55,218 bases of DNA from Actinotalea ferrariae CF5-4 (GTDB taxonomy: Bacteria; Actinomycetota; Actinomycetes; Actinomycetales; Cellulomonadaceae): positions 1-55,218 of the forward strand of contig NZ_AXCW01000009.1 of the NCBI RefSeq assembly GCF_000603945.1. Direction: 5' to 3'. Shown in pieces: positions 18,630 to 27,947 of this stretch. The notes under the pieces are model-generated. The model had not been told where the DNA came from and searched no databases. It was given only the letters and a program-made list of their open reading frames with translations. The position numbers were made by a program, and so were the translations under genes. Numbering within the stretch: position 1 is the first letter of the stretch; every line of letters starts with the position of its first letter.

Positions 18630-18739
18630 CTGTCCCGAGCCTCGGCGCGAGGCGAAGGAAGGTGTCAACGGACCGAAGGCCCGGTCAACGTTCGCGATCT
18701 GGACACGTGAACCACCATGTGAGATCGCCCGAGGGTGGC

Positions 18740-18768
18740 GTGACACCCGGGCTACGCAGGCGTAGGCT
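18740..18768 (+). promoter_or_regulatory. Promoter of the ilvB leader (-35 GTGACA, -10 TAGGCT)
   Basis: GTGACA at 18740-18745 matches the -35 consensus in five of six positions. Exactly 17 nt later TAGGCT (18763-18768) forms a -10 of actinobacterial type. The GTG that opens the leader peptide begins 8 nt after the -10, so the leader is probably translated from a leaderless transcript. The next 180 nt hold the leader, attenuator hairpin and ilvB ribosome-binding site. Confidence 0.7.
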
Positions 18769-18775
18769 CCGGGAC

Positions 18776-18805
18776 GTGCAGACGATCCTCGTAGTACTCG
18801 CCTAG
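18776..18805 (+). CDS. Branched-chain leader peptide of the ilvB attenuator (MQTILVVLA)
   Basis: A 9-codon frame starting with GTG and ending with TAG encodes M-Q-T-I-L-V-V-L-A. Five consecutive codons (Ile, Leu, Val, Val, Leu) specify the three end products of the pathway encoded downstream, and both valines use GTA, a codon hardly used elsewhere in this GC-rich DNA. Together with the T-tailed hairpin 41 bp downstream of the stop, this is a classical translation-coupled attenuator, a regulation known from memory for ilvB operons of other actinobacteria. Starvation for Ile, Leu or Val should stall the ribosome here and allow read-through into ilvB. Confidence 0.82.
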   Translation: MQTILVVLA

Positions 18806-18846
18806 GCGCCGGCCGACCCGCCAGCCAGGCATCGTCCGCGCGCCGA

Positions 18847-18883
18847 CCCCTCGCAGCCCACCTGACGGGCGGAGGGGCTTTTT
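18847..18883 (+). terminator. Attenuator terminator upstream of ilvBNC
   Basis: The arms CCCCTC...GCCC (18847-18859) and GGGC..AGGGG (18867-18877) pair around a CACCTGAC-type loop with a small internal bulge, followed by CTTTTT (T-run 18879-18883). It lies between the leader peptide and ilvB, where an intrinsic terminator makes sense only as an attenuator. The alternative antiterminator pairing was not resolved by eye. Confidence 0.8.
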
Positions 18884-18949
18884 CATGTCGGGGCCCGCAC
18901 GGGCGCCGACGGGAGCCGCACCACCACACGCACGACCAGGGAGAGCGAC

Positions 18950-20845
18950 ATGGCACAGGGCACGCACCAGGCCCCGCCCAGCGGCCGTCCGGCCGCCGAG
19001 ACCGCCCGGCAGCAGCCGGCCGTCACGCCGGCGGACGTACGGCCTGTCGCCCCGGGGCGTGCCGGTGGCGGTCCCGCCCCGGTCGTGGCGGCCGGGACCC
19101 CGATGTCCGGTGCGGAGTCGATCGTCCGCTCGCTCGAGGCGGCGGGGACCGAGGTCGTGTTCGGCATCCCCGGCGGGGCGATCCTGCCGACGTACGACCC
19201 GCTCATGGACTCCAGCGCCCTGCGCCACATCCTCGTCCGGCACGAGCAGGGCGCCGGGCACGCGGCCTCGGGGTACGCCTACGCGACGGGACGCGTCGGC
19301 GTGTGCATGGCGACGTCCGGCCCGGGCGCGACGAACCTCGTCACGCCGATCGCCGACGCGAACATGGACTCCGTGCCGCTCGTGGCGATCACCGGCCAGG
19401 TGGGTGCGTCGATGATCGGCACGGACGCGTTCCAGGAGGCCGACATCGTCGGCATCACGCTGCCGATCACGAAGCACAACTTCCTCGTGACGAACCCGGA
19501 CGAGATCCCCCGGGTCATCGCGCAGGCCTTCCACATCGCGAGCACGGGCCGTCCCGGCCCGGTCCTCGTGGACATCGCGAAGTCGGCCATGCAGACGCAG
19601 ACGACGTTCTCGTGGCCGCAGTCGCTCGAGCTGCCGGGCTACCACCCGGTCACCAAGCCGCACGCGAAGCAGATCCGCGAGGCGGCCCGCCTGCTGGCGA
19701 CCGCGCGCCGCCCGGTCCTGTACGTCGGGGGCGGGGCGATCCGCTCCGGCGCCGCGGACGAGCTGCGGCGCCTCGTCGACCTGTCCGGAGCGCCCGCCGT
19801 CACCACGCTCATGGCGCGGGGTGCCCTGCCCGACTCCCACCCGCAGCACCTCGGGATGCCCGGCATGCACGGCACCGTCCCCGCCGTGGCGGCCCTCCAG
19901 AAGGCCGACCTCATCGTCGCCCTCGGCGCGCGCTTCGACGACCGGGTCACCGGCAAGCTGTCGTCGTTCGCGCCGCTGGCGACCATCGTGCACGCCGACA
20001 TCGACCCCGCCGAGATCGGCAAGAACCGCCGGGCCGACGTGCCGATCGTCGGTGACCTGCGCGAGGTCATCGCCGACCTGCTGCCGGAGCTCGCCCGCGA
20101 GCACGCGCAGCACGGCAAGCCGGACCTCGAGGCCTGGTGGCGGCAGATCGACGACTGGCGCGAGACCTTCCCGCTCGGCTACACCGACCCGGACGACGGC
20201 CACCTCGCGCCGCAGCGCGTCATCCAGCGCCTGGGCGAGATCGCCGGGCCGGAGGCGATCTACGTCGCCGGCGTGGGGCAGCACCAGATGTGGGCGGCCC
20301 AGTTCATCCGCTACGAGCGGCCGAGCTCGTGGCTCAACTCCGGCGGCCTGGGGACCATGGGCTACGCCGTGCCGGCGGCCATGGGCGCCAAGGTCGGGGA
20401 CCCGGACCGGACGGTCTGGGCGATCGACGGCGACGGCTGCTTCCAGATGACCAACCAGGAGCTCGCCACCTGCGCGATCAACGAGATCCCGATCAAGGTG
20501 GCGGTCGTCAACAACTCCTCGCTGGGCATGGTGCGCCAGTGGCAGACCCTGTTCTACGAGTCCCGCTACTCCAACACGGACCTGCACACCGGCCACGGCA
20601 CGGCCCGCATCCCCGACTTCGTGAAGCTCGCCGACGCCTACGGCTGCGTCGGGCTGCGCTGCGAGTCGCCGGCGGACGTCGACGCGACGATCAAGCGGGC
20701 GATGGAGATCGACGACCAGCCCGTCGTCGTCGACTTCACCGTCTCCCGCGACGCGATGGTGTGGCCGATGGTCGCGGCCGGCGTGAGCAACGACGAGATC
20801 CAGTACGCCCGCGGCATCAGCCCCGCCTGGGACCGGGAGGAGTGA
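18950..20845 (+). CDS. ilvB: Acetolactate synthase large (catalytic) subunit
   Basis: IlvB is the ThDP-dependent catalytic subunit making acetolactate and acetohydroxybutyrate, the first common step of branched-chain synthesis. The 631-residue protein has an extended Pro/Ala-rich N-terminus (about 48 residues) typical of actinobacteria, then the ThDP glutamate region ([25 protein letters not shown]), the FAD-type middle domain and the ThDP-Mg motif [15 protein letters not shown] followed by [13 protein letters not shown] lies 7 nt before the ATG. It heads ilvB-ilvN-ilvC and is controlled by the attenuator just upstream. Confidence 0.97.
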   Translation: MAQGTHQAPPSGRPAAETARQQPAVTPADVRPVAPGRAGGGPAPVVAAGTPMSGAESIVRSLEAAGTEVVFGIPGGAILPTYDPLMDSSALRHILVRHEQGAGHAASGYAYATGRVGVCMATSGPGATNLVTPIADANMDSVPLVAITGQVGASMIGTDAFQEADIVGITLPITKHNFLVTNPDEIPRVIAQAFHIASTGRPGPVLVDIAKSAMQTQTTFSWPQSLELPGYHPVTKPHAKQIREAARLLATARRPVLYVGGGAIRSGAADELRRLVDLSGAPAVTTLMARGALPDSHPQHLGMPGMHGTVPAVAALQKADLIVALGARFDDRVTGKLSSFAPLATIVHADIDPAEIGKNRRADVPIVGDLREVIADLLPELAREHAQHGKPDLEAWWRQIDDWRETFPLGYTDPDDGHLAPQRVIQRLGEIAGPEAIYVAGVGQHQMWAAQFIRYERPSSWLNSGGLGTMGYAVPAAMGAKVGDPDRTVWAIDGDGCFQMTNQELATCAINEIPIKVAVVNNSSLGMVRQWQTLFYESRYSNTDLHTGHGTARIPDFVKLADAYGCVGLRCESPADVDATIKRAMEIDDQPVVVDFTVSRDAMVWPMVAAGVSNDEIQYARGISPAWDREE

Positions 20846-20927
20846 GCGTGCCCCGACCTCACCCGTCGTCCGTCCGGCCCGTCGTGGCCCTCCCCGCGCG
20901 TCCCGCCCAGCCCGAAGAAGGTGCAGC

Positions 20928-22584
<1,657 letters not shown>

Positions 22585-22667
22585 GGCCTTCGGCGCCCTG
22601 AGTCGCTTGCGCCGCGCCGCGTCGCTCCGCGCGGCGTCGCCGTCGGTCGGCGGGCCAGGCAGAAGAG

Positions 22668-22710
22668 ACGTGCGGGGCACGGGTGGTCAGGTCACCCGTG
22701 CCCCGCACGT
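22668..22710. terminator. Bidirectional terminator between ilvC and the fasciclin gene
   Basis: ACGTGCGGGGCACGGGTG (22668-22685) pairs perfectly over 18 bp with CACCCGTGCCCCGCACGT (22693-22710) around a 7-nt loop. It lies between the convergent ilvC and fasciclin-domain genes and is the strongest hairpin in the region. Confidence 0.85.
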
Positions 22711-22733
22711 TGGTCCGGTCAGGTCAGGCCCGG

Positions 22734-23363
22734 TCAGGGGAAGAGCAGGACCTCGCTGATGCCGTGGGCGACCTGCGGGTTGCCCAGGTTGATGTCCAGG
22801 TGGCTGGGCGACAGGTGCGCGTCACGGGCGCCGGCGCCGTCGAGGAGGAAGGTCTGCCGGGCGTTCGGGCGGCGGACGTCGACGACGAGGGTGTCCCCGC
22901 CCGCCGTCCCGAGCTCCGCGCCGTCCGCGGTGACGGCGACGGCCGAGGTGACCGTCGCGCCGAGGACGACGTGGTCGAGCAGCACCTGCTCGACGGCCGG
23001 GAGGCCGAGGGCGGCCACCGCCGCGAAGACGTCCGCCTCGCTGTCCAGCTTCTGGCCGGAGAGGTCCTGGACCAGGGCCCGGAACGCGCGGTCCGTCGGG
23101 ATGAACGCGGTGAGCGCCACGTCGCCGTCGAGGAGGACGGTCACGGGGGTGCCCTCGACGCCGGTGGCGACCGCCACGACGGCCTGGGTGACGATGTCGA
23201 AGTCGTTCCAGTCGGAGTCGAAGTCGTCGCCGTCGGCCAGCAGCACCTCGGCGAGGCTGGTGGGGGCGTGGCCGGCCGCGGACGCGACGGGGGCCAGGGC
23301 GACGGTCGAACCGGCGGCGACGGCGCCGGCGGCGATGCAGGACAGCAGACGACGGTGACGCAT
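22734..23363 (-). CDS. Secreted fasciclin (FAS1)-domain protein
   Basis: This 209-residue exported protein has a Sec signal peptide (MRHRRLLSCIAAGAVAAG...) with a predicted cut after ASA at about residue 29. The mature part is one FAS1 domain: ALTAFIPTDRAFRALVQDL corresponds to the conserved FAPTDxAF motif, LLDHVVLGATVTS to the YHVV block, and VAHGISEVLLFP to the last strand. FAS1 proteins are usually surface or adhesion proteins; this one has no wall anchor or lipobox, so it is probably released. The frame is open far upstream, but the signal peptide fixes the ATG at 23363. It converges on ilvC. Confidence 0.85.
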   Translation of the reverse strand: MRHRRLLSCIAAGAVAAGSTVALAPVASAAGHAPTSLAEVLLADGDDFDSDWNDFDIVTQAVVAVATGVEGTPVTVLLDGDVALTAFIPTDRAFRALVQDLSGQKLDSEADVFAAVAALGLPAVEQVLLDHVVLGATVTSAVAVTADGAELGTAGGDTLVVDVRRPNARQTFLLDGAGARDAHLSPSHLDINLGNPQVAHGISEVLLFP

Positions 23364-23518
23364 GGAACCTGCTCCTCGTGGTCGTGGGGCGCACGGGACG
23401 GGCCGCCGTGCGCGGGGCCGGAGGGGCCTTGCACCCACTACGCCGCGGGGTGCCCGGTCGGATGCAGAACGCGGCGGTTCGTCCAGCGGTTCGTCCAGCA
23501 GCTCGTCCGGCGGCGTCC

Positions 23519-24514
23519 TCAGCGCGTCGTGTCGTGGGCGCGGTCGCGCAGGTCGGGAGGGTCCGGGCGCCCCACCGCGGTGTCGGCCTTCACCGCGCCC
23601 CGCCGCCCCCGGGGCCGGTCCGGCCCCACCGTCGTGTCGGCGTCGGTCTGGTGCTCGGCCTCGGCGTTGAGCTCGGCACCGAGCAGCACGGCCATGCTGG
23701 TCAGCCAGAGCCACAGCAGCAGGACCACGACGCCCGCCACCGTGCCGTACGTCCGGCCGTACGTGCCGAACCAGTCGACGTACAGCGAGAAGCCCAGCGA
23801 CGCGAGCACCCAGATGACCGTGCCGACGACGGCGCCGACGCTCACCCAGGCCGTACGGGCGTCGCGACGCTCGGGCGCGTACCGGTAGGTGGCCGCCAGC
23901 GCGACGGCGGAGAGCACGGCGAGCCCGACCCAGCGGACCAGCCCGACGACGACGGGCGGGACGTCCGTGGTGTCCACGGCGACGGGCACGACAGCGACCA
24001 CGCCGACGAGGACGGCGACGGTGACGATCGCGCCCAGCGTGAAGAGGAGTGCGGCGGCGCGGCGCCGTGCCCACCCGACCCGCTCCGTCTCGTCGTAGGC
24101 GAGGTTGACCGCGCTGATGAGGTTCGCGACGCCGACCGAGGCGGACCACAGCGCCGTCGCCACGGCGACCACGAGCCCGAGGGACAGGCCCTCCCGGTCC
24201 TCCGCGACGAGCTCCCGCATCTGCTCGGTGAGGAGGTCGGACGCCGACGGCGGCAGCACCGCGGCGACGTTGCGCACGTGGCCGTCGAGGTCCGCGGGGT
24301 CGGCGACGAGGCCGTACAGCAGCACGGCGGCGATGAGGGCGGGGAACAGCGCCAGGAACCCGAAGAACGCGACGCCCGCACCGACCAGGGGTACCCGGTC
24401 CTCGGCGGAGCGGCGCAGCGTCCGCACGAGGACCTGCCACCAGCCGCGCGCCGGGATCTCCTCCGGGGTCCGGGCGTGCGCACCCGGGTGGCGCTCGTCG
24501 ATCGGGGCGGCCAC
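23519..24514 (-). CDS. YihY/BrkB-family inner-membrane protein
   Basis: This 331-residue protein has six predicted membrane helices within about residues 40-290 (GAGVAFFGFLALFPALIAAVLLYGLV, then LGLVVAVATALWSASVGVANLI and others), a layout matching the YihY/BrkB family, once mislabelled ribonuclease BN. Motifs ALWSASVGVANLI and VVLLLWLWLTSMAVLLGAELNAE are conserved in the family. The C-terminal 45 residues are polar and charged. I chose GTG at 24514 because AGGAGG lies 4 nt upstream; another in-frame GTG at 24538 is possible. The biochemical role of the family is unknown. Confidence 0.85.
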   Translation of the reverse strand: MAAPIDERHPGAHARTPEEIPARGWWQVLVRTLRRSAEDRVPLVGAGVAFFGFLALFPALIAAVLLYGLVADPADLDGHVRNVAAVLPPSASDLLTEQMRELVAEDREGLSLGLVVAVATALWSASVGVANLISAVNLAYDETERVGWARRRAAALLFTLGAIVTVAVLVGVVAVVPVAVDTTDVPPVVVGLVRWVGLAVLSAVALAATYRYAPERRDARTAWVSVGAVVGTVIWVLASLGFSLYVDWFGTYGRTYGTVAGVVVLLLWLWLTSMAVLLGAELNAEAEHQTDADTTVGPDRPRGRRGAVKADTAVGRPDPPDLRDRAHDTTR

Positions 24515-24601
24515 GGGACCTCCTCGCGTCGGGGTCACGGTGGTGACCACCGCCAGTCTCCTGAACCGGGCGGCGGCGCGCAGCGCGGCGCGCACCGTGA
24601 C

Positions 24602-24672
24602 GGGCAGGGCGGCAGGCCGGGCGAGGGGCAGGGCGAAGGGCAGGGCGAAGGGCAGGGCGACGGGCCGGGCGG
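24602..24672. repeat. GC-rich 12-bp tandem repeat between divergent genes
   Basis: GGGCAGGGCGAA occurs three times in register (24626-24661, last copy with a C at its end), flanked by degenerate GGGCxGGGC units. It lies in the 217-bp gap between the divergent YihY and ASCH genes, in no recognised coding sequence. Confidence 0.7.
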
Positions 24673-24731
24673 CGGTCAGCGCGGCAGGACGGAGCTGCCG
24701 GAGGACGGCCCGGGTGGGGGAGACTGGCGGC

Positions 24732-25268
24732 ATGAGCCAGCCCGAGGACGACGCCCAGCACCCCGAGCCCCTCACCCCCGAGGAGGAGGAGCGGGCCGCC
24801 GAGCTTCAGCGGTTCTGGGAGGTGGCGCGGTCCCGCGCCGGGCTCGGGCGGCTGAGCGCCGTCGTCGGGACGGGCGTCCTGGCCACGGTGCCGCCGCCCG
24901 TCGGGCGCCTGGCCGCCGAGCCGGCCCTGGCGGACGAGCGCCTCGCCCGCGTGCTCGACGGCACCGTCACGGCCGTCAGCGCGCCGCTGGAGGAGCTCGA
25001 GCGGGCCGGCGCGGACCTCCCGCAGGCGGACGACCTCTGGATCGCCACCGACGGGGCCGGCCGGCCCCGGGCGCTGCTGCGCACGACCGGTGTCGAGGTC
25101 GTGCGGCTCGCCGACGTCGACGCGGACCACGTGCGCGCGGAGGCGGGGCACGACGACGTCGCGGCGTGGCGCCGGGAGACCGACGGCGCGCTGCGCACCG
25201 CGCTCGGCACCGAGCCCGACGACACGACCCCGCTGCTGGTGGAGCGGTTCGTCGTCGTCTTCCCCTGA
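24732..25268 (+). CDS. ASCH-domain protein
   Basis: This 178-residue protein resembles ASCH-domain proteins (PUA-like beta-barrels predicted to bind RNA or nucleosides). The diagnostic parts are the helical entry ERAAELQRFWEVARSRAGL, AEPALADERLARVLDGTVTA (usually G-x-K-T-A-T at its end; here the lysine is absent), LWIATDGAGRPRALLRTTGVEVVRLADVD, and the closing PLLVERFVVVFP. The missing lysine in the usual GxKxxT loop is notable. GAGACT ends 6 nt before the ATG, with no Shine-Dalgarno, so the transcript may be leaderless. Its target is unknown. Confidence 0.7.
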   Translation: MSQPEDDAQHPEPLTPEEEERAAELQRFWEVARSRAGLGRLSAVVGTGVLATVPPPVGRLAAEPALADERLARVLDGTVTAVSAPLEELERAGADLPQADDLWIATDGAGRPRALLRTTGVEVVRLADVDADHVRAEAGHDDVAAWRRETDGALRTALGTEPDDTTPLLVERFVVVFP

Positions 25269-25341
25269 TCGCGCGCGCTCCCTGACCCCGAGAGCCTGTC
25301 CGGATGGCGGTATGCCCGTCCCGCTGACTGGGACGCGTCGC

Positions 25342-25347
25342 TAGGGT
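25342..25347 (+). promoter_or_regulatory. Probable -10 element (TAGGGT) of leuB
   Basis: TAGGGT ends 6 nt before the leuB ATG with no ribosome-binding site in the gap, so leuB is probably leaderless. No leader peptide or attenuator hairpin precedes it. Confidence 0.55.
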
Positions 25348-25353
25348 CGGCCC

Positions 25354-26397
25354 ATGGGACGCACCGTGAAGCTCGCCGTCGTCGCTGGTGACGGCATCGG
25401 GACCGAGGTCGTGGAGCAGGGCCTCGCGGTCCTCGAGGCCGCCGTCGCGGGCAGCGACGTGACCTTCGGGACGACGGAGCTCGACCTGGGGGCGCGCCGC
25501 TGGCACGCGACCGGCGAGACGCTCACCGACGAGGACTTGGCGACCATCCGTCGCCACGACGCCATCCTCCTCGGCGCGATCGGCGACCCGGGCGTCCCGT
25601 CGGGCGTCCTGGAGCGCGGCCTGCTGCTGCGCCTGCGGTTCGAGCTGGACCACTACGTCAACCTGCGCCCCGGTCGGCTCTACCCGGGGGTGCGGTCGCC
25701 GCTGGCCGAGCCCGGTGAGATCGACTTCGTCGTCGTGCGGGAGGGCACCGAGGGCCCCTACGTGGGCAACGGCGGCGCCATCCGCGTCGGCACCCCGCAC
25801 GAGGTCGCCAACGAGGTCAGCGTCAACACCGCCTTCGGCGTGGAGCGCGTGGTCCGCGACGCCTTCGCCCGGGCCCAGGCGCGGCCGCGCAAGCACCTCA
25901 CGCTCGTGCACAAGCACAACGTCCTCGTTCACGCGGGCCACCTGTGGCGCCGCACCGTCGAGCGCGTCAACGCGGACTTCCCCGACGTCACGACCGACTA
26001 CCTGCACGTCGACGCCGCGACGATCTTCATGACGACCAACCCGTCCCGGTTCGACGTCATCGTCACCGACAACCTCTTCGGCGACATCATCACCGACCAG
26101 GCCGCCGCCATCTGCGGCGGCATCGGGCTCGCCGCCTCGGGCAACATCAACCCGGACCGCACCTCGCCGTCGATGTTCGAGCCGGTGCACGGCTCCGCGC
26201 CGGACATCGCGGGCCAGGGCAAGGCCGACCCCACCGCGACGGTCCTCTCGGTGAGCATGCTCCTCGCGCACCTGGGGCTCGACGACGCCGCGGGGCGGGT
26301 CGAGCGGGCGGTCGCCGCGGACCTCGCCGAGCGGGGTGCGCGAGTACGGTCGACGGCCGAGGTGGGCGCCGACCTCGCTGCCCGCGTGCGCGGGTAG
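25354..26397 (+). CDS. leuB: 3-isopropylmalate dehydrogenase
   Basis: LeuB oxidises and decarboxylates 3-isopropylmalate to 2-oxoisocaproate in leucine synthesis, and the homologous citramalate-derived intermediate in the citramalate route. The 347-residue protein has [13 protein letters not shown] at the N-terminus, the substrate arginines in [16 protein letters not shown], the catalytic Tyr in [13 protein letters not shown], the Lys in [12 protein letters not shown], and the metal-binding signature [26 protein letters not shown]. The ATG follows a TAGGGT -10 by 6 nt. ilvE follows after 86 bp. Confidence 0.96.
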   Translation: MGRTVKLAVVAGDGIGTEVVEQGLAVLEAAVAGSDVTFGTTELDLGARRWHATGETLTDEDLATIRRHDAILLGAIGDPGVPSGVLERGLLLRLRFELDHYVNLRPGRLYPGVRSPLAEPGEIDFVVVREGTEGPYVGNGGAIRVGTPHEVANEVSVNTAFGVERVVRDAFARAQARPRKHLTLVHKHNVLVHAGHLWRRTVERVNADFPDVTTDYLHVDAATIFMTTNPSRFDVIVTDNLFGDIITDQAAAICGGIGLAASGNINPDRTSPSMFEPVHGSAPDIAGQGKADPTATVLSVSMLLAHLGLDDAAGRVERAVAADLAERGARVRSTAEVGADLAARVRG

Positions 26398-26483
26398 CAC
26401 CGGACGCGTCGTCGTGCCGCGTCGGCCGTCACCCCGGTACCGTCTGGGACCGAGCGGGCTCACGCCCCGGTGAAAGGATCGAC

Positions 26484-27596
26484 ATGAGCACCACTGCTGC
26501 TGCTGCATCGACCGCGGACCGCTTCGAGGTCCGCCCCAGCACCACCGCCCGCTCGTCGGACGAGCGGGACGCGATCCTGCAGGCGCCGACCTTCGGGACG
26601 GCGTTCTCGGACCACATGGCCCGGGTCTCCTGGACCGCCGACGGCGGCTGGGCCGACCGCCGCGTCGAGGCGTACGGCCCGCTGGTCCTCGACCCGGCCA
26701 CGGCGGTCCTGCACTACGGGCAGGAGATCTTCGAGGGCCTCAAGGCGTACCACCACGCCGACGGGTCCGTCTGGACCTTCCGCCCCGAGGCGAACGCCGC
26801 CCGGTTCGCCCGCTCCGCGCGGCGGCTGGCCCTCCCGGAGCTGCCCGTGGAGGACTTCCTCGGCTCGATCGAGGCGCTGGTGCGGACCGACCTGGCGTGG
26901 GTGCCGTCGGGGGAGGAGACCAGCCTGTACCTGCGTCCCTTCATGTACGCCTCCGAGGTCTTCCTCGGCGTGCGCCCGACGCGGCAGGCCGAGTACGTCC
27001 TCATCGCCTCGCCGGTCGGGCCGTACTTCTCCGGCGGGCTCAAGCCCGTGTCGATCTGGGTCGTCCGCGACTACCACCGGGCCGGCCCCGGCGGGACGGG
27101 CGCGGCGAAGTGCGGCGGCAACTACGCCGCGAGCCTGCTGCCGCAGCAGCAGGCCCAGGCGCGCGGCTGCGACCAGGTGTGCTTCCTCGACGCGCCGACG
27201 GGCTCCTACCTGGAGGAGCTCGGCGGGATGAACGTCTTCGTCGTGCGTGCGGACGGCTCGGTCACCACGCCCGAGCTCAACGGCTCCATCCTCGAGGGTG
27301 TGACGCGCTCCTCGATCCTCACGCTGCTCGGCGAGGCCGGCCACGAGGTGCACGAGCGCCCCGTGCCGCTCGAGGAGGTCCGCAGCGGGCTCGAGGACGG
27401 CTCGATCACCGAGATGTTCGCGTGCGGGACGGCGGCGGTCGTCACGCCGATCGGCCGGCTCGCGAGCGACGACTTCGACCTCACGGTCGGCGACGGCGCC
27501 ACCGGTGCCGTCACCTCCGCCATCCGGACCCGGCTCACCGACATCCAGTACGGCCGCGCGGAGGACCCGCACGGCTGGATGCGCCGGCTGGTGTGA
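26484..27596 (+). CDS. ilvE: Branched-chain amino acid aminotransferase
   Basis: IlvE is the PLP-dependent class IV aminotransferase making the last step of Val, Leu and Ile synthesis. The 370-residue protein has the PLP lysine at Lys209 (GAAKCGGNYAAS), the upstream LHYGQEIFEGLKAY block, and the signature EELGGMNVFVV ... TPELNGSILEGVTR. It starts at ATG 26484 with AAAGGA 6 nt upstream. Upstream in-frame sequence belongs to the leuB shadow and is not coding. A 13-bp hairpin follows the stop (27657-27696). Confidence 0.96.
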   Translation: MSTTAAAASTADRFEVRPSTTARSSDERDAILQAPTFGTAFSDHMARVSWTADGGWADRRVEAYGPLVLDPATAVLHYGQEIFEGLKAYHHADGSVWTFRPEANAARFARSARRLALPELPVEDFLGSIEALVRTDLAWVPSGEETSLYLRPFMYASEVFLGVRPTRQAEYVLIASPVGPYFSGGLKPVSIWVVRDYHRAGPGGTGAAKCGGNYAASLLPQQQAQARGCDQVCFLDAPTGSYLEELGGMNVFVVRADGSVTTPELNGSILEGVTRSSILTLLGEAGHEVHERPVPLEEVRSGLEDGSITEMFACGTAAVVTPIGRLASDDFDLTVGDGATGAVTSAIRTRLTDIQYGRAEDPHGWMRRLV

Positions 27597-27656
27597 CGGC
27601 TGCGGTACGTGCGGCGTCGTGCGTCCGAGAGCCGATCCCCCGAGGCCCCAGGTTCG

Positions 27657-27696
27657 GGACAGAGCGGTCGCGTCCCAGGATGTGACCGCTCTGTCC
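27657..27696 (+). terminator. Hairpin terminator after ilvE
   Basis: GGACAGAGCGGTC (27657-27669) pairs with GACCGCTCTGTCC (27684-27696) over 13 bp with a 14-nt loop. It lies between the ilvE stop and the cimA leader promoter. No T-run follows. Confidence 0.65.
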
Positions 27697-27720
27697 GACC
27701 CCCGGACGCTGTGGCATGAT
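27691..27720 (+). promoter_or_regulatory. Possible promoter of the cimA leader (CTGTCC - 18 - CATGAT)
   Basis: CATGAT (27715-27720) ends 6 nt before the GTG of the leader peptide at 27727, the same leaderless geometry as at ilvB. The upstream CTGTCC (27691-27696) is only a three-of-six match to -35 and overlaps the ilvE hairpin, so this call is tentative. Confidence 0.45.
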
Positions 27721-27726
27721 GACCGC

Positions 27727-27756
27727 GTGACCTGGATCACCCTCATTATCGAGTAG
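27727..27756 (+). CDS. Isoleucine-rich leader peptide of the cimA attenuator (MTWITLIIE)
   Basis: A 9-codon frame (GTG to TAG) encodes M-T-W-I-T-L-I-I-E. Three of its nine residues are isoleucine (ATC, ATT, ATC); ATT is rare in this DNA. It is followed immediately by a pause-type hairpin (27756-27783) and then a T-tailed terminator (27784-27812), all upstream of the citramalate synthase gene of isoleucine synthesis. The residues match the pathway, as in classical attenuation. I infer that scarcity of charged tRNA-Ile releases cimA expression. Confidence 0.75.
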   Translation: MTWITLIIE

Positions 27757-27783
27757 CGCGTTCGGCACACCCGCCGGACGCGC
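27756..27783 (+). other. Pause or 1:2 hairpin after the cimA leader peptide
   Basis: GCGCGTTCGG (27756-27765) pairs with CCGGACGCGC (27774-27783), ten pairs with one G-T wobble, loop 8 nt. Its 5' arm begins at the last base of the leader stop codon and its 3' arm abuts the terminator stem, so a ribosome at the leader end would overlap it. Confidence 0.65.
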
Positions 27784-27812
27784 AGACCTCCCGTACCTCG
27801 GGGGGTCTTTTT
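27784..27812 (+). terminator. Attenuator terminator upstream of cimA
   Basis: AGACCTCCC (27784-27792) pairs with GGGGGGTCT (27800-27808), nine pairs including one U-G, loop 7 nt, followed by a T-run to 27812. It stands 135 bp before the cimA GTG and 28 bp after the leader stop. Confidence 0.82.
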
Positions 27813-27947
27813 GTTGGTCCGGGCACCACCCCAGCCCGGACCGTCGCCACAGCCGGCGCCACCCCCTGCCGGCGGGCCCAGGCACTCGAGCACGACCCGG
27901 CCGCACCCGCTGCCCCGCACCGCGGGGCCGGACGAAGAGAGCACGAC

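Noticed and set aside
22734-25151. A single minus-strand open frame joining the fasciclin gene with upstream DNA.
   Set aside because: The fasciclin protein has a clear Sec signal peptide at 23363, and the upstream part is antisense or out-of-frame with the YihY and ASCH genes.
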